Positions 45,255 through 55,171 of a stretch of DNA of 64,000 bases are shown one piece after another. Source of the DNA: G942493375 sp942493375 (GTDB taxonomy: Bacteria; Armatimonadota; UBA5829); assembly GCA_942493375.1 (NCBI GenBank), contig OW818698.1:2976001-3040000 (forward strand). Direction: 5' to 3'. The first letter of the stretch is position 1. The number at the start of each line of letters is the position of its first letter. The translations under genes were made by a program, and so were the position numbers. Under the pieces are notes generated by a model. It was not told where the DNA came from. It did no database searches and worked only from the letters and a program-made list of their open reading frames with translations.

Positions 45255-48200
45255 ATGAAACAAGTATTAGCTGTAATGTTACTGCTGCTGACGTCCATAG
45301 GAATCTGCAACGCGGAGCCGAAAGCCGCATGCGTATACAGTCAGTTTTTGGATTATGCATATAAACCAGATCAGACACAACTTCTTGCTTCAATCGGTTG
45401 GAGCGAGGATCTCTACGAAAACACACATATCAAAGAGCTTATCAATAAGCTCAGCAGTTATGATATGGTCATAATGAACGCATCCTACAATTATTCAAAT
45501 TCTCAGGACCTGACCGTCTATGGAAAAGAAATACGTGAGTATATCCAAAAAGGTGGATGCATGGTCATCACAGATGGTAACTATCCCCCGCATACTCAGT
45601 GGCTTACATCTATAGACCCCAACCTGGTCTGGAATCCAAGCAATCAACTTAGCAATGTAGAAGGGCAACCGCTTCCCTGGGCAAACACCGATCACCCACT
45701 GACAACAGGTCTGCCGAATCCAACTGCATCCTGGACTTATCCCGGTGCGGTCTCTCCATACATAACACCTCTCTACAAATATGCCAATGGCGCGACCGCC
45801 GTTGGTGTTATGGAGATAGGAAAAGGCGCTATAGTCATCACTACTATGTACCACCAGGTTGGCTGGCCGACAGCTGGATTCTTCCAGAACCTGATAAAAT
45901 GGGTCAAAGATCCCCAACGACAGGCAAAGGCGCAAGAGCAATATGCAAGTGCTCTGGAACGGACCACCAAGCTTCCAACCCTCGATATACCAATGATCTC
46001 ATCATTGCCCACCATAGATGGTAAGATTGGAACAAATGAATGGGACAGCGCTGCTGTTATACCCTCTTTCTACGACCGATATGGGCGGGATGATGTAGTC
46101 CAGTCCACAAAGTGCAGGATAGCCCGAACACAGGATGAGATTGTTATACTCTTCGAATGCTCAGAGACTTCTATCGACAAACTCGCTAAAGGAGTAACTG
46201 CCCGCGATGGACAGACATGGGACAACGACTCTGTTGAAGTCTTCCTTGACCCGACCGGGACCAGGAATTCATACTATCATTTCGCAGTTGGTTGCTCTGG
46301 AGCCCAATATGACGGAATCGGATGGAGTTCTACCCGCGATTCCTATTGGGAAGCAAAGACTTCTATGGGCGACAAGGGATGGACCGCAGAAATGCGGATA
46401 CCAATCTCCTGTCTTGGCAAAGATGGCGTCAATTCCAAAGGTGTATGGGCCGGCAATTTCAACCGTTTCTCCAGGCCTACTGGTGCAAAGGAACTATCCG
46501 GTTGGTCACCAATCAATGCTGACACATTCCACAAAGCTGAAAGATTCGGGACACTGACTGGAGCAACTACAACCCCGGCTAACTACCCATTCTCCCCGGA
46601 CATTAAGATTGTAACTCCAAATCGATGGTATCGAGATTCGAACAACGTAACGGCTACAATCACAAAGGAGACAAAGACATCCTCTGGTGCAGTCCTGCAG
46701 CTCATTGACCTGACCACGGGTTCTGTTGTATTTAGCAAAGACATTACGGCATCGGACAAATCTGATCTTCAGATAAAGTGTGACATAAACCTGGAATCAA
46801 CTGTGTTGCGGGAGATGCAGTTTGTGCTGAGTGATACAGCCGACCGCCGCCGGGTACTGGCAAGCAGTCCGGTCTTCAGGCCCATGGCTGAACCAGATTT
46901 CACTATGAATGTAGTCCTGCCTGTCGTCAGAGGGACTATTCAATCGAAAGACCGAGTAAAGAAACTTGCTGTAGATGGAACTATCGGCTACAACAGCGCC
47001 AACAAGCTTTATATAGAAAGCCAGGGAGTCGATGCAAATGGCAAGGTTGTATCGAATACACGCCGACGAGTTTACGGCCGGAAAGACTTCAACCTTTCAA
47101 CCAATCTCGAAAGACTCCCAGTTGGGAAATACCAATTCACATACAGGCTTCTTGAGAACGATAAAGAAATCAGCTCTCAGGTTGTACCACTGTTAGTAGC
47201 TCCACCAGCAGCTACTGAGGTCAGTTTTGATGACAGGCATGTATGCTATGTCAATGGCAAACCTTTCTTCCCAATCGGCCTCTATCACGTAACCCGTGCC
47301 GCGGTCAATATGATTAATGAGCGGTCGCGCCCTAAAGGTCTTCCCGATTTTGACATCTACAAAGTGATGAAGGAACTCAAGGATAGAGGTTTCAATACTG
47401 TTATCAATGCCTGGGGAATGCCGGACGAAGATTATATGAAGTATGCCCAGTCATTGGGTTTATGGGTCATGCCCGAGGTCGGTGCACCAACCAAAGAGAA
47501 TGTTGAAATGGGTAATCGTTATAACAACCTTCTGATGTGGTATGGTGCAGATGAACCATCCGGTGAAAGACTTAAAATGATCAAGGCTGCAAGAGATCAG
47601 ACTGCTCTGCTTGATCCAAACAGACCTGTATCTGCAGCCGTCTGTAATCCGAGTCTATTTAAAGAAGCACTCGCCGGATTCGACTTCCTGATGATGGACC
47701 CATATCTGATACGCCATGCTCCACTTGCCGGTATAGCTGATTGGATAAAAATGGGAATGGATGCCGGTAACGGCACAAAACCAGTCTGGTTAGTACCCCA
47801 GGCATTCACCTGCGACAGTCCTGTATGGAATGAGCCCACACCTGAAGAACTCAAGTGCCAGGCATATATCGGCTTAGTTCATGGAGCAACCGGTCTTCTA
47901 TGGTATGCTTTCTTCACAACAGAATACTGGTCAGGCAATCCATTAGACAGAGGTTATTGGGTTCTACCAGACAGCAAGCTCTGGGATGCTTTCCCCAAAC
48001 TCAATGCCGAGGTCAACACTCTGGCCCCGATAGTCCTGACCGGACAAAGTCGTGGCCCAGCAAAATGCACCTCCCCGGATGTCCACACCTGCATCTGGAA
48101 ATACAGAGGTAAATCCTACCTCCTGGCAGTCAACACTCTCTACAAACCAGTAAAATGCACAATCAGAGGACTGGGTGAAGATGCCGAAGTTATGTTCGAA

Positions 48201-48278
48201 AACAAGAAAGTAGTCACCGAGGACGGTATATTAAAAGCAACATTCAAACCACTGGAAGTCCACGTCTATAAATTCTAG
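45255..48278 (+). CDS. large secreted GATase-CBM9-TIM-barrel protein, tandem paralogue 1
   Basis: The 1007-residue protein has a signal peptide (MKQVLAVMLLLLTSIGICNA). Residues about 25-225 look like a GATase1/ThuA-like domain (YDMVIMNASYNY, YIQKGGCMVITDGNYPP). About 245-440 is a CBM9-like sandwich (IDGKIGTNEWDSAAVI, DGQTWDNDSVEVFLDPTG). Immunoglobulin-like domains follow to about 640, then a GH2/GH42-like barrel (YVNGKPFFPIGLYHV, LMWYGADEPSGE with Asp766-Glu767, and GATGLLWYAF). A small beta-domain closes it. Glu767 is a candidate catalytic residue by analogy with other barrel glycosidases. It is the first of three neighbouring paralogues. Confidence 0.8.
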   Translation: MKQVLAVMLLLLTSIGICNAEPKAACVYSQFLDYAYKPDQTQLLASIGWSEDLYENTHIKELINKLSSYDMVIMNASYNYSNSQDLTVYGKEIREYIQKGGCMVITDGNYPPHTQWLTSIDPNLVWNPSNQLSNVEGQPLPWANTDHPLTTGLPNPTASWTYPGAVSPYITPLYKYANGATAVGVMEIGKGAIVITTMYHQVGWPTAGFFQNLIKWVKDPQRQAKAQEQYASALERTTKLPTLDIPMISSLPTIDGKIGTNEWDSAAVIPSFYDRYGRDDVVQSTKCRIARTQDEIVILFECSETSIDKLAKGVTARDGQTWDNDSVEVFLDPTGTRNSYYHFAVGCSGAQYDGIGWSSTRDSYWEAKTSMGDKGWTAEMRIPISCLGKDGVNSKGVWAGNFNRFSRPTGAKELSGWSPINADTFHKAERFGTLTGATTTPANYPFSPDIKIVTPNRWYRDSNNVTATITKETKTSSGAVLQLIDLTTGSVVFSKDITASDKSDLQIKCDINLESTVLREMQFVLSDTADRRRVLASSPVFRPMAEPDFTMNVVLPVVRGTIQSKDRVKKLAVDGTIGYNSANKLYIESQGVDANGKVVSNTRRRVYGRKDFNLSTNLERLPVGKYQFTYRLLENDKEISSQVVPLLVAPPAATEVSFDDRHVCYVNGKPFFPIGLYHVTRAAVNMINERSRPKGLPDFDIYKVMKELKDRGFNTVINAWGMPDEDYMKYAQSLGLWVMPEVGAPTKENVEMGNRYNNLLMWYGADEPSGERLKMIKAARDQTALLDPNRPVSAAVCNPSLFKEALAGFDFLMMDPYLIRHAPLAGIADWIKMGMDAGNGTKPVWLVPQAFTCDSPVWNEPTPEELKCQAYIGLVHGATGLLWYAFFTTEYWSGNPLDRGYWVLPDSKLWDAFPKLNAEVNTLAPIVLTGQSRGPAKCTSPDVHTCIWKYRGKSYLLAVNTLYKPVKCTIRGLGEDAEVMFENKKVVTEDGILKATFKPLEVHVYKF

Positions 48279-48285
48279 TTGATAC

Positions 48286-48326
48286 AATGGTAGAGGCGAA
48301 TAACATAATAGCCTCTACCATTTTTC
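48286..48326 (+). terminator. Rho-independent terminator between paralogues 1 and 2
   Basis: AATGGTAGAGGC (48286-48297) and GCCTCTACCATT (48311-48322) form a perfect 12-bp stem followed by a T-run, 8 bases past the stop. Paralogue 2 therefore probably has its own promoter. Confidence 0.88.
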
Positions 48327-48385
48327 TATTTTCCCATTGAATGCACTGACACCAATCAACCATTCCCATTATCTGGAGATATATG

Positions 48386-51300
48386 ATGAAACGTATACTG
48401 ATCGCAATTATTGTATTATTAACTTCCACCGGCATATGCACAGCTCAACCCAAAGTTGCCTGCTTATACAGTAAATACGGCAATTATACAGGTAAGACAG
48501 ACCAATCTCAGGTGCTGGCTTCCCTGGGTTGGACGGAAGATACCTACGAGAACATCCATATAAAAGTCCTGGTGCAGAAGCTCTCGGGTTACGATATGGT
48601 TATATTGAATGGTCTTTATAACTATGAGAACACACAGGATCTATCCAGCTTTGGACCAGAATTTCGGGATTATGTAGTAAAAGGCGGATGTCTGCTGGTA
48701 ACGGATGCCAACTATACTCAGCAGGCCGGGTGGCTGACATCTATTGATCCTGGATTGATCTGGAATCCTGCCTACATATTAATGGATACTGAAAGGCAGG
48801 AGGTCCCCTGGGTCAACACTGATCATCCCCTTACCGCGAATATAAGCAAGCCTTGTTCAGCCTGGACATACCCTAACATGACATCTGCCTATATGACTGT
48901 CATTTACAGGAACGCAAATGGCAGTCCGGCAATAAGTGTTATGGAGATTGGTAAGGGAGTCGTTGTGATATCTTCTCCATACCGGCATGTAGGTTGGCCT
49001 GTAGCCGGATTTCTGCAGAATTTGATTAGCTGGACTAAAGATACCAATCGAGCCAATAAAGCCGTCGAAAAAGAACATAAAGCCCAACAGCGTCTCGCCA
49101 GCCTTCCCAATCTTGATGTTCCAGTGCTAGCCAAAGAACCTGTTATAGACGGTAAAGTAGACATTGGAGAATGGGACAGTGCTGCAGTTATTCCTGAGTT
49201 CTACGATATGCAAGGTAGAAATGAGATTATTCAACAGACCGTATGTAAAGTCGCCAGGACCAAAGATGATCTTCTGCTGAAGTTTGAATGTTTTGATGCT
49301 GACATGAATAAGCTGGCTAAAGGCATCACCGCTCGTGATGGTCAGACCTGGGATAATGATTCAGTTGAGATATTCCTCGATCCTGCAGGCAAGCGGGAGA
49401 CATACTACCAGTTTGCTGTAGGCTGTTCAGGAGCCATGTATGATGGCACCGGATGGGATGGCAATTGGGATGCTTACTGGGAAGCAAAAACATCAATAGG
49501 CGATAAAAGCTGGACCGTTGAGATGCGAATTCCCCTTATATCATTCGGCAAAGAGGCACTTAATCCAATAGGAACCTGGACAGCAAACTTCAACCGCTGT
49601 GCCCGTCCGACATATGCTAAAGAACTGACTGGTTGGTCGCCGACTGCCGGTATATTCCATCAACCAAACAAATTCGGAACTCTGACCGGCATGTCAGTCA
49701 AGACAGAAGACATTCCACCAGTCTCACTGATACAACTAAAAACACCATCCTGCTGGTATCTGGGCAAGAACAGTATTGATGTCACATTGATCAAAGAGTC
49801 AAAAGCTATACCGGATGCCGTGTTGCAACTCCTGGACCTTTCAAAAAACACCGTGTTGGAAAGCGTTGAGATTCCTGCCAATACAAAATCAACAAAACGA
49901 ATGAAATTCAACATCAATCTGGATACTGTCGGATTACAGTCAATGCAGTTTGTCCTGCGTAACAAGAATAATACAGACCGAATACTAGCCAGCAGCAAAA
50001 TAATCAAACCGGAAGTTGCGCCGATACTGACTGCTGATGTCATACTGCCCATTGTCAGGGGTACAATTCAATCAAAAGATCCGATCAAGAAACTAGTTAT
50101 TCACTGCCTGGTCGGTTATTACAGCCCTGACAAGCTTCAATTGGAGTGTAATGGAATTGATGCAAACGGGAAAACTGTAATAACAATAAAACGCAGTGTA
50201 AGAAGCCGTCAGAGCCTGAGAATCAGTGTAGATGGTAGCAAGTTGCCTGTTGGCAAGTATCAATTTGCTTTAAGATTGCTTGATAAAGGCAAGGAAGTAT
50301 ATTCACAAAAAATACCACTTACTGTGGCACCTCCGGCAGCTACTGAAGTTACTTTTGACGACAAACATGTGTGTTATGTAAACGGAAAACCGTTCTTCCC
50401 CATCGGTCTATACCATGTTTCTCCAACAGTAATAGACCTTATCAATGAAAAATCCCGCGCCAATGGAGTTCCGGAAGTGGACTTGAATACATCGATAAAA
50501 GAACTGAAAGAGCGCGGTTTCAATGCAATCACATATGCATGGGGAATGCCCGATAAGAAGTATCTGGATTACACACAATATCTTGGAATGTGGGTCATCC
50601 CTGAAGCAGGTGTGCCATCTGCGGAGAATGTTGCACTGGCCAATCAATATAATAATGTGCTCATGTGGTATGGACAGGACGAACCAGCAGGAGAGGCTCT
50701 TGAACGTATAAAGCTGGAAAGAGCCAGGACTGCATTGGTCGATCCCAACAGGCCAGTATCGGCAGCCGTCTGCAACAATAATTTATTCAAACAGGCTCTT
50801 GCCGGATTCGATTTTGTTATGATGGACCCTTATCTGATACGCTATTCTGCTCTATCCGGAATTGCCACCTGGATAAAGAGAGGGTTTGATGCCAGCAATG
50901 GTCAAAAACCCGTATGGATGGTTCCGCAGGCGTTTACAATAGATAGTCCACTTTGGAAAGAACCAACTCCGGAGGAACTCAAAGCACAGGCATATATCAG
51001 CCTGGTAAACGGGGCAACAGGATTCGTGTGGTATGCATTCTGGTCACCGGAGCCATGGTCTGACAGCCCTGTAAACAGAGGCTGCTGGGTACTTTCAGAC
51101 ACCAAACTCTGGGACGCTTTCCCCAAACTAAACGCCGAAGTCACCAAACTGGCCCCGATTATCCTGACCGGCAAAAATATGGGACCAGCAAAATGTTCAT
51201 CTCCGGATATTCAGACATGCCTGTGGAAATACAAAGGCAAGTCGTACCTGCTGACAGTGAATACTCTCTATACTCCAGTGAAGTGCAAGCTGTATGCCTT

Positions 51301-51406
51301 TGGAAGCGAAGCCGAGGTGTTATTTGAGAATAAAAAAGTGACTGGCAAAAATGGGGTTCTGGAGGAGACTTTCAAACCTCTGGAAGTTCATGTATATAGG
51401 TTCTGA
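48386..51406 (+). CDS. large secreted GATase-CBM9-TIM-barrel protein, tandem paralogue 2
   Basis: Two adjacent ATGs (48383, 48386) follow GGAGA; the second matches the MK start of the other two copies. The 1006-residue product has a signal peptide ending ICTAQ and the same domain order as its neighbours: GATase1-like, CBM9-like (DGKVDIGEWDSAAVI), immunoglobulin-like region, then a barrel with WYGQDEPAGE and GATGFVWYAF. The candidate catalytic Asp-Glu pair is conserved, while loops such as the residue after WYG (Gln here, Ala or Ser in the others) differ. This is consistent with divergence of substrate range after duplication. Confidence 0.8.
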   Translation: MKRILIAIIVLLTSTGICTAQPKVACLYSKYGNYTGKTDQSQVLASLGWTEDTYENIHIKVLVQKLSGYDMVILNGLYNYENTQDLSSFGPEFRDYVVKGGCLLVTDANYTQQAGWLTSIDPGLIWNPAYILMDTERQEVPWVNTDHPLTANISKPCSAWTYPNMTSAYMTVIYRNANGSPAISVMEIGKGVVVISSPYRHVGWPVAGFLQNLISWTKDTNRANKAVEKEHKAQQRLASLPNLDVPVLAKEPVIDGKVDIGEWDSAAVIPEFYDMQGRNEIIQQTVCKVARTKDDLLLKFECFDADMNKLAKGITARDGQTWDNDSVEIFLDPAGKRETYYQFAVGCSGAMYDGTGWDGNWDAYWEAKTSIGDKSWTVEMRIPLISFGKEALNPIGTWTANFNRCARPTYAKELTGWSPTAGIFHQPNKFGTLTGMSVKTEDIPPVSLIQLKTPSCWYLGKNSIDVTLIKESKAIPDAVLQLLDLSKNTVLESVEIPANTKSTKRMKFNINLDTVGLQSMQFVLRNKNNTDRILASSKIIKPEVAPILTADVILPIVRGTIQSKDPIKKLVIHCLVGYYSPDKLQLECNGIDANGKTVITIKRSVRSRQSLRISVDGSKLPVGKYQFALRLLDKGKEVYSQKIPLTVAPPAATEVTFDDKHVCYVNGKPFFPIGLYHVSPTVIDLINEKSRANGVPEVDLNTSIKELKERGFNAITYAWGMPDKKYLDYTQYLGMWVIPEAGVPSAENVALANQYNNVLMWYGQDEPAGEALERIKLERARTALVDPNRPVSAAVCNNNLFKQALAGFDFVMMDPYLIRYSALSGIATWIKRGFDASNGQKPVWMVPQAFTIDSPLWKEPTPEELKAQAYISLVNGATGFVWYAFWSPEPWSDSPVNRGCWVLSDTKLWDAFPKLNAEVTKLAPIILTGKNMGPAKCSSPDIQTCLWKYKGKSYLLTVNTLYTPVKCKLYAFGSEAEVLFENKKVTGKNGVLEETFKPLEVHVYRF

Positions 51407-51429
51407 AGCATAGAGATAATGCATATATT

Positions 51430-51454
51430 GCTGGGATGAGCACACCGTCCCAGC
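51430..51454. terminator. hairpin between convergent genes
   Basis: GCTGGGA (51430-51436) pairs with TCCCAGC (51448-51454). It sits between the stop of paralogue 2 (51406) and the 3' end of the small minus-strand gene (51455); it lacks a good T-run. Confidence 0.5.
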
Positions 51455-51637
51455 TTAGACTATACCTTCTGTTTTCGCTGCATCTCTTCGAAGTTTCGCT
51501 TCTTCAAGATCAATTTCAGTCTCTTTGCCTTTAACAAATTGCTCAGTGCTCAAGCCTTCTATGTCTTCGCAAATACCGAGTAAGGATATCCTTTCACCTT
51601 TCTCTGCTGCCTGCTTATCTGTGAATATACGTGCCAT
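51455..51637 (-). CDS. small hypothetical protein
   Basis: I do not recognise this 60-residue, highly charged protein (MARIFTDKQAAEKGERISLL...). The start at ATG 51637 is supported by AAGGA upstream; an extension to 51706 would add an unlikely hydrophobic stretch. It has no membrane segment and is rich in Glu/Lys, with a probable C-terminal helix. It is the only minus-strand gene in the 44-64 kb stretch and separates paralogues 2 and 3. Confidence 0.5.
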   Translation of the reverse strand: MARIFTDKQAAEKGERISLLGICEDIEGLSTEQFVKGKETEIDLEEAKLRRDAAKTEGIV

Positions 51638-51836
51638 CCTTTGATTCCTTCTATCAATGCAAAGTGAATACATAACCATGGTATAGCCTATCACTATTGA
51701 ATACAAACTCTAAATTACTTCATATACAATAACTTTGGATCAATCTGGACAGATATTGCAGGTGTTTTGCATTGAATACTTGAATTACAATGAGTCACAG
51801 TCGGGTATGAGATGAAATATTGGGGGTAGGGATATT

Positions 51837-54830
51837 TTGAAACGAGTAATAGCTGTATTGAGTATATTGTTGGTATCAGCAGGTATCTGCACTGCTCAAC
51901 CCAGAGCTGCATGCGTTTACAGCAAGTTCATGAACTATAGCTTCAAAGCCGATAGTACGCAGGTGTTGGCCTCAATCGGTTGGGCTGAAGATCTCTACGA
52001 GAACATCCAAATCAAGGAACTTATCAGCAAACTCCCGGATTATGACATGGTTATCATGAATGGTTTGTTTAACTACGAAAACTCCCAGGACCTGACTGCA
52101 TATGGCAAGGATTTCCGCGAGTATATCAAGAAGGGCGGATGCGTTGTGATTACGGATGCAAATTACCCTCCGCAGACTCAATGGCTAAACTCTATCGATC
52201 CAAATCTTATCTGGAATACCAGTTCGAGGCTATCCAAGGCTGAAGGTCAAGCACTGCCATGGGGCAATCTCAGTCATCCACTGCTTGCAAATGAGGGTAA
52301 ACCCAACGGCGCCTGGTCCTATCCTGACAAAACTTCGCCATACATGACCGCTATTTATAAATACGCCAATGGCGCTCCGGCTGTCAGCGTTTTAGAAATT
52401 GGGGAAGGAGCAGTAGTAGTCTCTTCGCTGTACCACCAATTAGGATGGCCGACCGCCGGATTCCTCCAAAGCCTGGTAAAATGGTCAAAGGATCCCGAAA
52501 GACTGGCAAAAGTGAGGGAACGCAACGCATCAATCCAGGATCGAACGACTTCTATCCCAAACCTGAATATACCAATGCTCTCCAGCTTACCTGTTATAGA
52601 CGGCAATATCGGGGCTAGTAAGTGGGATAGTGCTGCAGTAATTCCTGCTTTCTATGACATATATGGACGACAAGACAAAACCAGGCCAACACTGTGTAAA
52701 ATCACGAGAACCAAAGATGAAATCATAATTCTCATTGAGTGTTCAGATAATTCTATCGATAAACTCACAAAAAACATTACTAATCGTGATGGCCGCACCT
52801 GGGAGAATGACTCCGTTGAAGTTTTCATTGATCCCACAGGTACAGGCAATTCATACTATCAGTTTGCCGTAAGTTGTTCAGGAGCCCAGTATGATGCAAA
52901 GGACTGGGATAGCAGTTGGGACACCTACTGGGAAGCTAAAACCTCAACAGGTGATAATGGCTGGACTGCTGAAATGCGTATCCCCCTGGCTTTCCTCGGA
53001 AAGGATGCTACCAACTCAAAAGACACCTGGGCAGCTCGTTTCAGTCGATTTACCGGCTCAGATTCCGGAGTGGAGTTGTCCGGCTACTCTCCAACATTCG
53101 CATTTGCATTATTGTCCGGAATGTCTGTATCGGAAAACAGTCCTTATACCCAACCAATAAGAGTGGAGCAACCTCAGCGCTGGTATATGGGTATAAACAA
53201 CGTAGACGTAACAATATCCAGAGAGGCCGATTCCACCTCAAATGCCATTCTTCAACTTATAGATTCGTCCACGGGCTCTGTTCTCTGGAGCAAGAACCTT
53301 CCGGCAACAGATAAGCCTCTTCTCCAAATGAAATGCGATATAAACTTGAAAAACTCCGATATGCGTGAGATGCAGTTTGTCCTGAGTGATACTCCCGAGA
53401 GGCATCGTATACTGGCCAGCAGTGCAGTGATCAGGCCTCAGGCAGCTCCTGCACTCAGTCTGAGTGTGGCGGTTCCTGTAGTGATGGGAACTATACAATC
53501 CAAGGATCCTGTTAAGAAACTGGTTGTTGACGGGATTATAGGATACAACAGCACAGATAAACTGGTGCTGGTAAGCCAGGGTGTAGATGCAAACGGCAAA
53601 GTCAGGTCCAATGCAAGCTGCAGAGTTTACAGCCGACAGAATCTCCGTTTTGCAGTTGATCTGAGTAAACTCACTGTCGGAAAGTACAAATTCACTCTAA
53701 AGCTGCTTGAGAATACTAAAGTGATAGCTTCCCAGGTTATTCCGATAACAATAGCTGCACCGGCTGCTACTGAAGTCAGTTTTGATGACAAGCGGGTGTG
53801 CTATGTCAATGGAAAACCATTCTTCCCTATCGGTTTATATCATGTGTCACCCGCAGCTATCAATGCGATTAATACAAAATCCCGTGCTAAAGGTCTACCT
53901 GAACTCGATTTGTTTGCAGTGATCAAACAACTCAGTGAAATGGGATTCAATACAATCCATCACACATGGGGAATGCCTGATAAAAAATATCTAGACTGTA
54001 CTCAGTCACTTGGTATGTGGGTTGTGCCTGAAGTAGCTGCTCCAACCAAGGAACAGGTTGCGCTGGCTAATCAATACAAGAATATCCTGATGTGGTATGG
54101 CTCAGACGAACCTGCAGGAGAAACATTAAACGTCATCAAGCGTGCAAGAATCAATACTGCACAGCTCGATCCCAACAGGCCTGTATCGGCAGCAGTAAAT
54201 AGTCCTGATCTCTACAAAGCAGCACTGGGTGGATTCGATTTTGTAATGATGGATCCGTACCTGATAAGAAATGCTCCACTGGCTGGTATTTCGGATTGTA
54301 TAAAGAAAGGGTTGGATGCCGGCAATGGTCTAAAACCTGTCTGGCTGGTACCTCAGGCATTTACTTGCGATAGCGGTTGGGAAGAACCGACACCGGAAGA
54401 AATCAAATGCCAGGCATATATCGGTCTGGTAAACGGGGCAACAGGTCTGATATGGTATGCATTCTGGACACCCGAAAACTGGGGAGATAGCCCCATTGGC
54501 AGAGGTTACTGGGTGCTTTCAGATACCAAACTCTGGGATGCATTTAAAAGTCTCAATGCTGAAGTAAGCAAGCTGGCGCCAATCGTCCTGACAGGGGAAA
54601 ACCTGGGACCGGTAAAATGCAGCTCTCCGGATATCCAGACTTGTTTATGGAAGTATAAAGGCAAATCTTACCTGATGGCTGTCAATACTCTCTACACACC
54701 AGTAAACTGCACAATCCAGGGTTTTGGCAAACAAGCCGAAGTCATGTTCGAAAATAAAAAAGTCGTCACCAAAAAGGGTATACTAAACGAAAGTTTCAAA
54801 CCTTTGGAAGTTCACGTATATAATTTCTAG
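51837..54830 (+). CDS. large secreted GATase-CBM9-TIM-barrel protein, tandem paralogue 3
   Basis: The start is TTG 51837, with AGGGA 5-6 bases upstream, giving MKRVIAVLSILLVSAGICTAQ as signal peptide. At 997 residues it is about 10 shorter than the other copies; most of the difference is at the end of the CBM9-like domain, where the H-x3-FGTL segment of copies 1 and 2 is missing. The GATase1-like domain, immunoglobulin-like region and barrel (YVNGKPFFPIGLYHV, WYGSDEPAGE, GATGLIWYAF) are all kept. It is followed by the ATP synthase operon, which has its own promoter. Confidence 0.8.
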   Translation: MKRVIAVLSILLVSAGICTAQPRAACVYSKFMNYSFKADSTQVLASIGWAEDLYENIQIKELISKLPDYDMVIMNGLFNYENSQDLTAYGKDFREYIKKGGCVVITDANYPPQTQWLNSIDPNLIWNTSSRLSKAEGQALPWGNLSHPLLANEGKPNGAWSYPDKTSPYMTAIYKYANGAPAVSVLEIGEGAVVVSSLYHQLGWPTAGFLQSLVKWSKDPERLAKVRERNASIQDRTTSIPNLNIPMLSSLPVIDGNIGASKWDSAAVIPAFYDIYGRQDKTRPTLCKITRTKDEIIILIECSDNSIDKLTKNITNRDGRTWENDSVEVFIDPTGTGNSYYQFAVSCSGAQYDAKDWDSSWDTYWEAKTSTGDNGWTAEMRIPLAFLGKDATNSKDTWAARFSRFTGSDSGVELSGYSPTFAFALLSGMSVSENSPYTQPIRVEQPQRWYMGINNVDVTISREADSTSNAILQLIDSSTGSVLWSKNLPATDKPLLQMKCDINLKNSDMREMQFVLSDTPERHRILASSAVIRPQAAPALSLSVAVPVVMGTIQSKDPVKKLVVDGIIGYNSTDKLVLVSQGVDANGKVRSNASCRVYSRQNLRFAVDLSKLTVGKYKFTLKLLENTKVIASQVIPITIAAPAATEVSFDDKRVCYVNGKPFFPIGLYHVSPAAINAINTKSRAKGLPELDLFAVIKQLSEMGFNTIHHTWGMPDKKYLDCTQSLGMWVVPEVAAPTKEQVALANQYKNILMWYGSDEPAGETLNVIKRARINTAQLDPNRPVSAAVNSPDLYKAALGGFDFVMMDPYLIRNAPLAGISDCIKKGLDAGNGLKPVWLVPQAFTCDSGWEEPTPEEIKCQAYIGLVNGATGLIWYAFWTPENWGDSPIGRGYWVLSDTKLWDAFKSLNAEVSKLAPIVLTGENLGPVKCSSPDIQTCLWKYKGKSYLMAVNTLYTPVNCTIQGFGKQAEVMFENKKVVTKKGILNESFKPLEVHVYNF

Positions 54831-54892
54831 ATGCAGCAGAAGGGGCTTTACGTAGTATTGGCCCCATCCCTAGATATATATCGAAAAACAAA

Positions 54893-54922
54893 TTGACTGT
54901 ACACTAACGATTGTGCTACAAT
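54893..54922 (+). promoter_or_regulatory. sigma-70-type promoter of the ATP synthase operon
   Basis: -35 TTGACT (54893-54898), an 18-base spacer and -10 TACAAT (54917-54922) lie just before the first gene of the operon. A weak GGGGC/GCCCC hairpin (54842-54865) upstream may end transcription from paralogue 3. Confidence 0.7.
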
Positions 54923-54943
54923 TCACAAGGTTTTGTGCCGATA

Positions 54944-55171
54944 ATGAATAACAAGTCAGATTTCAGATGGATGCGGACGGCTGGTGAAGTCGGAAGCATC
55001 GGAATGATAGTCCTGGTTGCAGCTGGTCTTGGACTTGCTGCCGGGGTTTGGTTGGACAAGAAGCTGGGGACAGCTCCATATCTTGCACTTGTGATGACCC
55101 TGGTGGGCCTTGCAGCTGGAATATATGAAGCAGTCAAGATACTGATTAAGGTGACACGTTCCAATGACTGA
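54944..55171 (+). CDS. atpZ: AtpZ-like F0F1 ATPase accessory protein
   Basis: The 75-residue protein has two membrane helices joined by a short loop (GEVGSIGMIVLVAAGLGLAAG, then YLALVMTLVGLAAGIYEAVKIL). This is the AtpZ / ATPase_gene1 family (PF09527), usually encoded first in atp operons. Together with AtpI it is thought to aid assembly of the c-ring or magnesium handling. The ATG at 54944 lacks a nearby strong ribosome-binding site, so it may be read as a leader-proximal start. It overlaps the next gene by 8 bases. Confidence 0.78.
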   Translation: MNNKSDFRWMRTAGEVGSIGMIVLVAAGLGLAAGVWLDKKLGTAPYLALVMTLVGLAAGIYEAVKILIKVTRSND

